NCBI GenBank assembly: GCA_964247055.1
Contig: OZ176052.1
Span: 1,240,001-1,304,000, forward strand
Reading direction: 5' to 3'
Source of the DNA: Paragordius varius
Lineage: Eukaryota; Nematomorpha
DNA: 64,000 nucleotides
In this document: positions 23,616 through 34,800 of the stretch, one piece after another
Numbering within the stretch: the stretch's first letter is position 1
Layout: each line of letters opens with the position of its first letter
Translations under genes and position numbers: made by a program
Notes under the pieces: model-generated
Database searches by the model: none
What the model was told of the DNA's origin: nothing
The model's input: only the letters and a program-made list of their open reading frames with translations

Positions 23616-26600
23616 ATGAAAAAAAACATTATCAATGAGAATAAAGATGATTATTTTGAATTAGATTCCAACACGGATTTTAAAATTTTAAAAGCCATTG
23701 ATATCAACTCTCAAGAATTTAGTCTGAAAAATGTTAAAGACATCATAAATATTGAAGAACATTATCTGGCCATCAGAAAGCAATTCGAATTGAATTATAT
23801 GATTTTACAGTCATTAATGGTAGATCTTAGGCGAGAACTTGAAATATCTAAGGTTATTTTAAAAAGATAATATATTATAGAATTCTTGGCTTACACCCGA
23901 AATCTTAACTTTAATCAAAGAAATATCTGACATTGTATTTTCACATGCAAAATTCAATTATAAAGCATTCAAAAGTACAATTGATTATTTTTAATGTAAC
24001 ACAGAAACGAAATTTAAACACGAACCCCAATTCAAAACCCTTAATCTGTTGCTTAGTCTAATTAATTCGCACGAAACTCTTAAACACATCTCATTTTTCA
24101 CGGAATTTTGGCCAGAAAAATCTCTAATGCTTTTTGTTGGTATAAAAAAATTGCATCAAGAATCGAAAAAAGATGAAAAATTTGCCAATAATGTCTGTAT
24201 TGACTTTTTACAGGTTTTGTGAAATTTTAATTTATGCATATTTTTTATTATATATGTTTAAAATATTTTGAATTATATTTCTATTTTTAATAAGTACCAT
24301 TTTTGTTGGGCAACCTTATTTCATATATATCCTTATTAAATTACATTATACTATGCGTTTTTAGCATTGTTTTGCTTAAAAAAGTAGTATCCAAAAATGG
24401 TTTGATTTTTACATTATATTGACGTTTCCATATTAAAAAACCTTTACTATACTTTACATATTTATGTTTTATGGTAATAAGTAAAAATTGAAATTACACA
24501 AATCATAAAAACTAAAGGACTAATATTATTTGTAAAAACAGCCATACTTTATTTAACCTATATCTTGCTCAATAAAAATACGGCTGTTGTGTTGTAAAAG
24601 AATAAAAAGGGAAAAAATTGGTTTAAATACCCAATCATAAATTTCCCAATATTTATCATTTAGGTTTAAAAAAAATAATAATATTTAAAATTCTTTGGGT
24701 TTTACAAAATATGGCATTTTAAAAAATAATATTTATAAGTATATTTTGACCATTAAAATAGAATATAATAGCGAGCGTCAGGAGGTTAAATCAAAAGACG
24801 CCCTCCTTAATAACTCATTCAGAACAAGAGAAAAATGGAACAAATTTTGAAACTGAAACCATTTTAAAAGCTCCACAAACTCTTTGTTGTCCAATTAATT
24901 TGTTTTCCGATATCGTTAGTATGAAATTAATTTTTTTTTGAGTTTTATATAGTTGTATTATCAAATTTTTAGGCATAATCGAAAAGTATAAGTAATACTT
25001 TGATTTACTACAAATAACTTTTTTTGGGGGGCATTTATGTTAGTTTTTTATATAGGGTATTATTTTACTATTCTCTTGTTTTTAAGTCATTTTTTACGTA
25101 AAAAATGCTTTAATTTAATTTATTTGCATTTTTTTAATGGGGTTAAGTTAAAATATATATTTTATTATAAAAAGAATATATTTGCAAAATAAAGTTGATG
25201 CTTTTAATTGTAAAACACATTTTTAGAGAATAAATAAATAAATATTTTAGTATATAATTATAAATATATAATCTTTATTTTAAGTCAATGAGAAACATCT
25301 GATATCTAAGGGTAAATAATTCGAACATAGTCGAAAGAAAAAATATGGTAAAATGATATTGTCAATTTTATCATATATTTTCTTATCAAAAAAGCGTTTT
25401 TATTGATTGATTGAAAGGATATTGGTAGGATTTATATAAATATATTTTTTTTCGTAAAATTTGATTTTGTAATATTTATAATATAGTAAATAATCCAACA
25501 AATTTTTACGGTCAAACCGCTGAAAATTATCCTCATAATGAAAATGAAAATAAAGTCAATATCAATAATATAAATGGTATGATAAGAGATTCATTAGACG
25601 TTATTACCACCAACAATGTTAATGGAAAAAACCAAATTTTGTCTTCACATAAAAAAACGGAAAACAATCATTTTAATCGTAATAATATAAGAGAGACACC
25701 TGCAAATCACAAAGAAAATTCCAATCTTTCAAATAACGGCATAAGCATAGCACTTGTGGAATCAAGTGAATTTGAAGAAATCCCTAGGTTGGTTTTATTT
25801 ACATTACAGTTAACGAAACTCTTTTTATACTTTAAATATGTCATCCTGTGTATTATTTGTTGACAAAGTAGTTAACTCATATAACTCAACTGCAATTTTA
25901 TTTAAAAATTTGTTTTTAAGACGTAGGAAAAACGCATTTTTTACGGTCAAAAATATTATTTATTTAACACTAAAACCATTAAGCCTAAACACTATTTTAA
26001 CAAAGCGAAAAAATCAAGTTTTTGCTAAAATTGTATTAAACTTAAATTACAATTTTATGCTTATAATATTTTTGAAAAATACGTTAATTATTGTTTTTAT
26101 ATTAGAATTTATTATATATGATGTTTTGTACATTCATGGTAATTTAAAAACTTAATATTATATGTTATTGCGTGAGATGTATATTTACTCTTTTTTAAAT
26201 GGAATTGTATGAAAAAACGGCATTATTTTAACTTAATGGATCTTTTTTGTGTTAATTAGTTTCCTGTGTAGAAGCTTATTAAATCAAATAAGTTCGCAAT
26301 ATGGATTTATAATTTTATGCAAATTAAATATTAATAGTTTTATTCATTTTTTACCAGCTATATGAAAGGTCGTATCAAATTATCCGAAGTTAATAGTTTG
26401 ATTGAAAAAATGAATTTAACATTCCTGGCCAAACGCGATTTCGCTCGACACAATAGTAAAAATGCCAATTATCGAAAACTGTCCAAAGATGATCAGGAAT
26501 ACTATAATAAATATAAATGTAAATATTTTTTTTCCTAATTGGAAAGAATGGATATATAATTTGTTGAAAAATTTCATTTAAATTTATATATGTTAAAAGA

Positions 26601-27152
26601 TAAATTGAAAAGTCAATTGTTTCTAACTCTATTCAATGCCATATTTTTGGTATTTTTGCTAGTAAAATTATTTTATTAATCTAAGTTATGGGAAAAAATT
26701 CAATTATCATTCTACTATGGACGCTTTTTAATCAACAAAATATGCTTGGATGTATTTTTATTTTTTGATATTATAAGATATTCAAAATATTTTCGTAGAT
26801 AAAACAGAAAAAAAATTTTTTAAAGTAAAAACCACTATAAAATTAAGCCACCATCCAAATGTTCGTGTGCATTAAAATATGCTCAATTTTATGACAAAAA
26901 CATTTGCAAAATATTAAAATTCACCCGCAACAATTTTTATCTTACCTATTATTTTATTTTTACACAGTGGATCTTAAACAAATGGGGAGCGTAGTTTCAC
27001 CCTACATAACTGAAGAGGATATAAAACGATTTGCCGACATTAAAGTTGACAAGGGTATGTTAAAACTTTTTGTCATATTGCGACATTTAAAGCGAACCCG
27101 GGAAGTTCGAACTACGGGCGAAATGAAAACTATCAAATATTTCATTGCTTAA
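23616..27152 (+). CDS. SKA1: SKA1 (spindle and kinetochore-associated protein 1)
   Basis: Seen: seven exons in phase: 23616-23852, 23881-23974, 24005-24213, 24762-24918, 25487-25787, 26358-26518 and 26968-27152, giving 447 residues. The C-terminal microtubule-binding winged-helix domain (about 333-447) is clear: IPSYMKGRIKLSEVNSLIEK, then YITEEDIKRFADIKVDKG and LFVILRHLKRTREVR, matching human VPSYMKSRL... and ILRHCRRLSEVR. The N-terminal 180 residues are helical (IRKQFELNYMILQSL) and may be the coiled-coil part. A low-complexity linker spans about 180-330, so the protein is much longer than human SKA1 (255). Family role: the SKA complex couples kinetochores to depolymerising microtubules. Introns 1 and 2 are only 28 and 30 nt. 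The C-terminal call is secure; assignment of the first three exons rests on phase and spacing. Confidence 0.87.
23853..23880 (+). other. Ultrashort intron, 28 nt, in SKA1
   Basis: GTTATT...TTATAG, phase 0, between the exon ending LEISK and the exon starting NSWLTPE. Without splicing the frame ends at a stop shortly after the donor. Confidence 0.7.
23975..24004 (+). other. Ultrashort intron, 30 nt, in SKA1
   Basis: GTACAA...ACACAG, phase 1, containing an in-frame TAA. Its length is a multiple of three, so retaining it would not shift the frame but would stop translation. Removing it joins NYKAFK to TKFKHEPQF. Confidence 0.68.
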
Positions 27153-27263
27153 TTTTATCATGTTATGTTTTGTTTTATAGTACATCCAATTTACACTTCT
27201 ACACACACATTCTACATTTATAGTATATATGAGTAGTAAATAATGTAAATTTTTTATCATGGT

Positions 27264-27315
<52 letters not shown>

Positions 27316-27744
27316 CAAAGAGCACTGTAATTGAATAATAGCTAGAAAAATCTAAAAAACAATTTCAAATCATCTATAGTTATCTTTGCTGTATATGCAA
27401 TCTGGCATTATTTACAAATTAGCATTGCATTCTGCTCATACTGTATATACTTTTGTATACCAATAAATTAATAATTAGCTATTTTGTATAAATAAAATAA
27501 TAAATATTGTGGACTAAATATGTATATGTATTATATATACATGGTTGGTGTCCCAAAACTTTTGAAATTAAATTTTAATAGTCAAAAAATTTATTAAATA
27601 TCTATTTCATACATGATATAGTAAAAAATTATACCATAAAGCTTATAGATAAATTATTTTTTTACCCAAAATTCTTAATTTAAAAAAACTTGAAAAATAT
27701 TTAAGGCATATATGTACACACAGAAGAATTATTAGTATTTCATT
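27153..27744. other. AT-rich stretch downstream of SKA1
   Basis: It contains a TA microsatellite at 27267-27314 and otherwise unremarkable AT-rich DNA. No exon or RNA gene is seen. Confidence 0.6.
27267..27314. repeat. TA microsatellite
   Basis: About 24 uninterrupted TA units, roughly 115 bases after the SKA1 stop codon. Confidence 0.95.
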
Positions 27745-28160
27745 TTAATACGATCTATTACCTGATGTCAACAGTGATTTTAAATTCAAATTGTTTCGAT
27801 TGGGTATTTCTTGTTGATAACATATTGGAGGTCGACTACGAGTTTCTTTACCGTCAACTATTCCCAATAATATCGATAAACCGAAAGGCCCACTGCTTAA
27901 AATAGGAGGAAACTTATTTGATTTTTTTTATGTTGTGGAGTGTATTTGCTGGTATTATTTTCTTTTAGCAGTTTGGTATTAGAAACGTTATCAGTCCATT
28001 TGATGTTTGGAATAATACGATAGATACAATTTTGCAAATCGATATATTGTTGAATTTATAAGAAACAAAGAAAAAATATAGAGAAGCGTTTTTTTGTATC
28101 TCCACCGCGTTCAAATATGAGGGCTTCCTACCACAACGGTCCACAAACTTCACCCTTACC
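27745..28160 (-). pseudogene. Decayed LINE 3' fragment (C-terminal part of a reverse transcriptase ORF)
   Basis: Minus-strand reading gives pieces resembling the C-terminal tail of animal LINE polyproteins: CIYRIIPNIKWTDNVSN resembles the common R-ML-RI-W-T--V-N-E block, and GIVDGKETRSRPP resembles the G-(K)-R-RGRPP-W block near the ORF end. The two parts are in different frames on either side of an A-run near 27930, and a stop near 28130 precedes EALIFERGGDTKK. I see no flanking duplications or tail. It is not the same copy or close sequence as the LINE at 45.9 kb. Family assignment is tentative. Confidence 0.42.
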
Positions 28161-28960
28161 TTTATAATAGTTTATCGTTTTAGATTTTTTGGTGTGAGAT
28201 ACAATATTTTTACCAGTCGGTAATAATAATTTTATAAAGATTGGTATATATTTTTTTATATTTTTAGGCATTAAATTTAGTAATTTTGAACAGATATATG
28301 GGCTAAACACAAAAATATCAGATGAACTAAAAGAGTATAGTATTTTCAGCTGAGTAAATTTTTGCTTTTTTAAAATAAAAACAGCAAAAAAGGTGTAAAA
28401 ATGAAATTTATTTTTAAAATTATAGTCAAAGCTATTGCACAATGATATTTATTTCTGAACATTATTAACATCCAAAAACAAAATAAATATTGTTTTTATA
28501 TAATATGACGATAAAAAATATTTGCGTCAAAAAATGTTAACTCCAATTTTGGAAGGTTTTTGCCCGCTGAAACAAAAGTATTGAATATTTTAAGTTAATT
28601 TTTTTAATTTGCAGGTAAATTGTTGGCTTTTATTAAAATATTATTAAAGGCCACATACTATTTGTTTACCTAAAGAAAAATATTTACAAACGAGAAAGTT
28701 TTGTAAATGTTAAAATTTGGTAAAAATCCATATCTCTAAAACGAGTTCAATAATAAAATGATCTTTCACAAATTTGATCCCAATACTATTAAGAATCACA
28801 TTGTAAATTAGGACCATGAAAATTGACCCCGAATTTTGATCAGCATTACTTTTCTGATTTCTTTCAATTCATGTGAAGATAAATTATTACTAAATTAGTC
28901 CTAAATATAAATTACTAACATGCAAAAACGTAACAAAAATTTATATCTAAACTTAAATAA
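28161..28960. other. AT-rich region with only compositional ORFs
   Basis: A 104-codon minus-strand open frame (28128-28442) consists mainly of Phe, Ile, Lys and Ser. Only its last 30 residues (LLPTGKNIVSHTKKSK) look protein-like, and they might belong to the decayed LINE beside it. I see no other feature. Confidence 0.4.
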
Positions 28961-28994
28961 AGATAAATAACCACATATTTGGATAATTGCTGTA

Positions 28995-29140
28995 CTTTTC
29001 AATTCTTTTTTGGATCCACATATTTTATCTGAACCAGCTTTTTCTTAAATGCTGTCATTTAGCAGAGATCACGGTTAACTGATAAAAATTTGAAATCTTT
29101 CCTGAGAATTGCACTGACTTTATATGAACCCGATTTTGAA
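28995..29140 (+). pseudogene. Decayed hAT transposase fragment (C-terminal dimerisation region)
   Basis: One frame reads RSRLTDKNLKSFLRIALTLY followed by EPDFE and a stop at about 29066-29143. This is the motif ending hAT-derived transposases of the ZBED5/FAM200 type (RSRLTDxNL..LRIA-T-YEPDF). Just upstream, SEPAFS resembles the hAT CEAAFS block, but in another frame and with stops between, so the copy is dead. Only this end could be identified. It is unrelated in position to the hAT-type MITE at 11575. Confidence 0.6.
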
Positions 29141-29687
29141 TGAATTTCTAAATTATGCTCAATCTTCTTAAATTTAAGAAACATCAAGTGTTTCCACATT
29201 TAGCACATATTTCCTAAGGAATTTTTCTGCTGAAATTTTAAATGTTAACGATCAATCATTAGTTATTCGACATCCAAATCTTGCAAATTCATAAGAAAAT
29301 GTGGTAGAATATTTTAGTTTTACATTCAAAATTATCAAAGGGATATAAAACATAGAAATGTATTCGAGTTTATTTTGACAAAAATCTTTCCTCCAATATA
29401 TTATTGACATTAAAGGCTACATTTCGGATTACGTCAAATTAAAAAAATTTTTAATCACTGTTTTTTAATTGATTTGCAATGTTGAATCTTTCTGATATCG
29501 CATCAAAAAGCAAGATCAATAAGCGATTTTAGATCTTTTAATTGTGGATATTAATATTTTTTCTTCTGGGAAATAGATATATTTCTAGTAAAAATTGTCC
29601 TAATCTTTCTAATAATGCAGCGCGACTGAACCATCTTTCATCTGTATTAAATAGTTCCCTATAACAAACCAATTCCTTTTAACTAAA

Positions 29688-29864
29688 CTAAAAATGCGGT
29701 GCCACACTCTTTTCGCTTCGACGACTATCTTGAAGCATATGTTCATTATTAAAACCTGGTATGCAGTAATCCATAAAATCTCGTAAATTATAATGATCTT
29801 TGACATGAGCTACCAATCCATTTTTTACTTCAATCATCCAAAATCCATCGCAAGATGTACAGGT
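29688..29864 (-). other. Exon-like open stretch of unknown origin
   Basis: The minus strand encodes CTSCDGFWMIEVKNGLV, then HYNLRDFMDYCIPGFN, ending SEKSVAPHF and a TAG at 29688. Its composition is protein-like, unlike the AT-driven frames around it, and a C-x-x-C begins it. No convincing acceptor AG was found just upstream. It could be a last exon of a minus-strand gene or a transposon remnant. Not recognised. Confidence 0.35.
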
Positions 29865-30051
29865 AATTTATCCATTGTATATTTAATAAAAAATATAAAT
29901 GTTTTAGTCTTTGTACTTTGATTGTGACAATTAGAGATCTTCTGAATCATCATTATATATTTTTATAAAATTAAGATTCTTTATTATTTTATTTATTTTA
30001 AAATGGCCTGTGCTAGTCACTTAATTCGTAAATAGTGATATATATTTGAGT

Positions 30052-30082
30052 TTAAGTGTTAAATAAATCTTTTAACACTTAA
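30052..30082. repeat. Perfect 12-bp inverted repeat (hairpin)
   Basis: TTAAGTGTTAAA and TTTAACACTTAA are separated by 7 bases. The arms share TTAACACTT with the ends of the TTAA-flanked elements at 4288 and 31635, so this may be a remnant of such an end. Confidence 0.6.
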
Positions 30083-30421
30083 TATTCATACGTACCCGCG
30101 AATTTTCTTCCAAAAAAGTAGCCCGCAGGAAAAAAGGTTGGCTACCCCAGCTTTTACTTCCCATCAAGTTCTCGCAAAAAATATTAGACGAAATATTACA
30201 TAAATTAAAAATATACAAAGCGATATTTTGGTATGTATTTATGTTGATTTCCTATTTTTTGTCAGGTTTATAATTGATAGAAGCCTTTTTTAAGGAGTCT
30301 TTTAAACATTATAATAACAATTATATCAAATGATTTAAATTTTAAAGATAAAATTTACTATATCTTATCTATACATAAACTTTGTAACAATCTTAACCAT
30401 ATATTTACTAATAATTCTTAG

Positions 30422-30519
30422 GAATTCGATAAAGATGTAAGAGAATATTTGTCGCAATTTATGTCCGAAGGCATTGAATATTGCCAAAAAATTGACATTA
30501 AGGGTATTTGGGTCCAATA
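30422..30519 (+). other. Possible orphan terminal exon
   Basis: After TTCTTAG an open frame reads EFDKDVREYLSQFMSEGIEY, then CQKIDIKGIWVQ and TAA. Composition is protein-like, but I found no upstream exon to join. It may be part of a gene with distant exons, or a remnant. Confidence 0.25.
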
Positions 30520-30939
30520 ACTAACTTAATTTTTGAATGGCAAAGGATTCTAATTTTATATATGTATTATTACATTATAATATATTTATTTATATTAACT
30601 ATATACTACCAAAAATTGTAATAAATAAATACAAATAATTATATATCACATTATTTCATTCTTGACTAGATGTGGATAATATTTTATATTAAAAATGTCA
30701 TGGGGGCGGGCCAAATAGAATTTGAAAATGGTATTATGATTAATAATATTCGTTTCGCTACAATAGCTCAATAGACATTTGGGGCACATTACATTTATGG
30801 AGAGCTATACTCAAAATAACCTTAACTATAATTTTTACATTTATAAAAGACTGGTATCAATAGGCGCATTGTAATATCAATATTAATATTGTTAACAACA
30901 AAAGTGGCAACTTATTTGTTTAAGAAAAAAATTTATATT

Positions 30940-31620
30940 ATAATATACTTTTAATTAAGAATATTGAACAATAATCCTATCACGCACTATTTTACGCCTA
31001 TGATATAAACTTTATTTAAAGAATTTAAAAATAATATTATCTTTTATTTTATTTAGAATATCGAACAATATTCTAATAATCAATCAGTTATGACCTAAAA
31101 TTTCAACTTTAAAATCTATTTATTACGCACATTGAAAAACGCCATCTTTATAATTAATAAAACATATTATAAATTCATTAATACCCTGTCATTGCAATTA
31201 GATGTCATACTCCCTATCAAGCAATAGGTGGCTTTATGATACAAAATTTTACTGTCATTTCTTGGGTACATTTTGTATTTATGGAGCTATACTCAAAACC
31301 AAATACCCTTAATTATAATTTTTACAATTTAAAAGAACAACTAGGAGCACTATTAACATAATAGTTTATTTGAAAAATGATTTGAAATAGTTTTAAGCAT
31401 ATCATATTTTTGGAAAAACGAGAATTTTACAGGACTTGGTATCAATAGGCGCATTCATATGTTAATATTTGTATTATATTTTATTAATTATATTAGGTTT
31501 ACTATTAATTTTAAATATATTTTTCCTCATTAGTATACCTCTAATAATTATAATATCTTTTATTTTATATTCAAATTGGCCGTTTTTCAATCATCAATCA
31601 GTTGTTTTTCTATAAAAAAT
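30940..31620. repeat. Decayed satellite monomers at the array edge
   Basis: Recognisable but heavily diverged units occur: AAGAATATTGAACAATAATCC at about 30957 and AGAATATCGAACAATATTCT at about 31054 resemble the satellite core GGAATATCGAACATTAATCC. Spacing is close to the monomer length. Divergence rising toward an array edge is usual for satellites homogenised in their interior. Confidence 0.65.
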
Positions 31621-31634
31621 ATTATATTTTCCAT

Positions 31635-31858
31635 TTAACACTTGGATACAAGACATTCATTTTAATCCTTCGATTCAAATGGGGTATTTAAATACCCCAG
31701 GCCTGTTTAAAATTAATTTCTTTAAAATTATGGAAGGAATCGAAACCATGGCAAAATTTTGCACTTATATATTAATAAACCGAAATATATAAAAATTTTA
31801 CTCAAAAATACTTGATATCACGTAATTTAAGCTAAAACCGAAAGGTAAAAATTTCGTC
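31635..31858. mobile_element. TTAA-flanked element, partial inverted copy at the satellite edge
   Basis: From TTAACACTTGGATACAA onward this matches the reverse complement of the right half of the element at 4288-4864, including the subterminal hairpin (GGGGTATTTAAATACCCC here, a perfect palindrome). Similarity stops near 31858, where intact satellite monomers begin. The copy is therefore about half an element, cut or replaced by satellite. Confidence 0.75.
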
Positions 31859-34800
31859 AATTAGGAATATCGAACATTAATCCAATCACCCACCAAACAC
31901 CTAAAATTTTAACTTCGTTGTCCAAGAATCTAAAAATAACATGTTAAAAATACTTATAATTAGGAATATCAAACATTTATCCAATCACCCACCAAACACC
32001 TAAAATATTAACTTACTTGTCCAAGAATCTATAAATTATTATAAAATACTTTTAATTAGGAATATCGAACATTAATCCAATCACCCAATAAACACCTAAA
32101 ATATTAACTTACTTGTCAAAGAATCTATCTATTATATTATAAAATACTTTTAATTAGGAATATCGAACATTAATCCAATCACCCACAACGCACCTAAAAT
32201 ATTAACTTACTTGTCCAAGAATCTAAAAATTACATTATAAAAATACTCTTAATTAGGAATATCGAACATTAATCCAATCACCCACCAAACAGCTAAATAT
32301 TAACTTACTTGTCCAAAAATCTAAAAATTACATTATAAAAATACTTTTATTTAGGAATATCGAACATTAATATATCACCCACAACACATCTAAAATATTA
32401 ACTTACCTGTCCAAGAATCTAAAAATTATATTATAAAAATACTTTTAATAAGGAATATCGAACACTAATCCAATCATCCACCATTTAACATCTAAAATAT
32501 TAACTTACCTGACCGAGAATCTATTAATTATATTATAAAATACTTTTAATTAGGAATATCGAACATTAATCCAATCACCCACAACGCACCTAAAAAATTA
32601 ACTTACTTGTCCAAATCTAAAAATTACATTATAAAAATACTTTTAATTAGGAATATCGAACATTAATCCAATCACCCGCCAAACACCTAAAATATTAGCT
32701 TACTTGTCCAAGAATCTAAAAATTACATTATAAAAATACTTTTAATTAGGTATATCGAACATTAATCCAATCACCCACCAAACACCTAAAATATTAATTT
32801 ACTTGTCCAAGAATCTAAATATTCCATTATAAAAATACTTTTAATTAGGAATATCGAACATTAATCCAATCACCCACCAAACACCTAAAATATTAACTTA
32901 CTTGTCCAAGAATCTAAAAATTACATGATAAAAATACTTTTAATTAGGAATATCGAACACTAATCCAATCATCCACCTTTTAACATCTAAAATATTAACT
33001 TACCTGACCGAGAATCTATTAATTATATTATAAAATACTTTTAATTAGGAATATCGAACATTAATCCAATCACCCACAACGCACCTAAAATATTAACTTA
33101 CTTGTCCAAGAATCTAAAAATTACATTATAAAAATACTCTTAATTAGGAATATCGAACATTAATCCAATCACCCACCAAACAGCTAAATATTAACTTACT
33201 TGTCCAAAAATCTAAAAATTACATTATAAAAATACTTTTATTTAGGAATATCGAACATTAATATATCACCCACAACACATCTAAAATATTAACTTACCTG
33301 TCCAAGAATCTAAAAATTATATTATAAAAATACTTTTAATAAGGAATATCGAACACTAATCCAATCATCCACCATTTAACATCTAAAATATTAACTTACC
33401 TGACCGAGAATCTATTAATTATATTATAAAATACTTTTAATTAGGAATATCGAACATTAATCCAATCACCCACAACGCACCTAAAAAATTAACTTACTTG
33501 TCCAAATCTAAAAATTACATTATAAAAATACTTTTAATTAGGAATATCGAACATTAATTCAATCACCCGCCAAACACCTAAAATATTAGCTTACTTGTCC
33601 AAGAATCTAAAAATTACATTATAAAAATACTTTTAATTAGGAATATCGAACATTTATCCAATCACCCAACAAACACCTAAAATATTAAGTTACTTGTCCA
33701 AGAATCTATAAATTATTATAAAATACTTTTAATTAGGAATATCGAACATTAATCCAATCACCCAATAAACACCCAAAATATTAACTTACTTGTCCAAGAA
33801 TCTAAAAATTACATTATAAAAATACTTTTAATTAGGAATATCGAACATTAATATATCACCCACAACACATCTAAAATATTAACTTACCTGTCCAAGAATC
33901 TAAAAATTACATTATTAAAATACTTTTAATTAGGAATATCGAACATTAATCCAATCTAAACACCTAAAATATTAACTTACTTGTCCAAGAATCTAAAAAT
34001 TATATTATAAAAATACTTTTAATTAGGAATATCGAACATTAATTCAATCACCCACAACGCACCTAAAATATTAACTTACTTGTCCAAGAATCAAAAATTA
34101 CATTATAAAAATACTCTTAATTAGGAATATCGAACATTAATCCAATCACCCACCAAACACCTAAAATATTAACTTAATTGTCCAAGAATCTAAAAATTAC
34201 ATTATTAAAATACTTTTAATTAGGAATATCGAACATTAATCCAATCACCCAATAAACACCTAAAATATTAACTTACTTGTCCAAGAATCTAAAAATTACA
34301 TTATAAAAATACTTTTAATTAGGAACGAATATTAATCCAATCAACCACCAAACACCTAAAATATTAACTTACTTGTCCAAGAATCTAAAAATCACATTAT
34401 AAAATACTTTTAATTTGGAATATCGAACATTTATCCAATCACCCACCAAACACCTAAAATATTAACTTACTAGTCCAAGAATCTAAAAATAAATTATAAA
34501 AATACTTTTAATTAGGAATATCGAACATTACTCCAATCACAAACCAAACACCTAAAATATTAACTTACTTGTCCAAGAATCTAAAAATTACATTATAAAA
34601 ATACTTTTAATTAGGAATATCGAACATTAATCCAATCACCCACCAAACACCTAAAATATTAACTTACTTGTCCAAGAATCTAAAAATTACATTATAAAAA
34701 TACTTTTAATTAGGAATATCGAACATTTATCCAATCACCCACCAAACACCTAAAATATTAACTTACTTGTCAAAGAATCTAAAAATTAGATTATAAAATA

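Noticed and set aside
23975-24004. In-frame TAA in SKA1 suggesting a pseudogene or altered genetic code
   Set aside because: A 30-nt GT..AG intron with matching phase removes it, a 28-nt intron lies just upstream, and TAA is used as a normal stop in other genes here.
25838-26155. 105-codon frame downstream of the SKA1 exon at 25787
   Set aside because: It lies in an intron, is dominated by Phe, Ile, Leu, Asn and Lys as expected from AT-rich non-coding DNA, and matches nothing.
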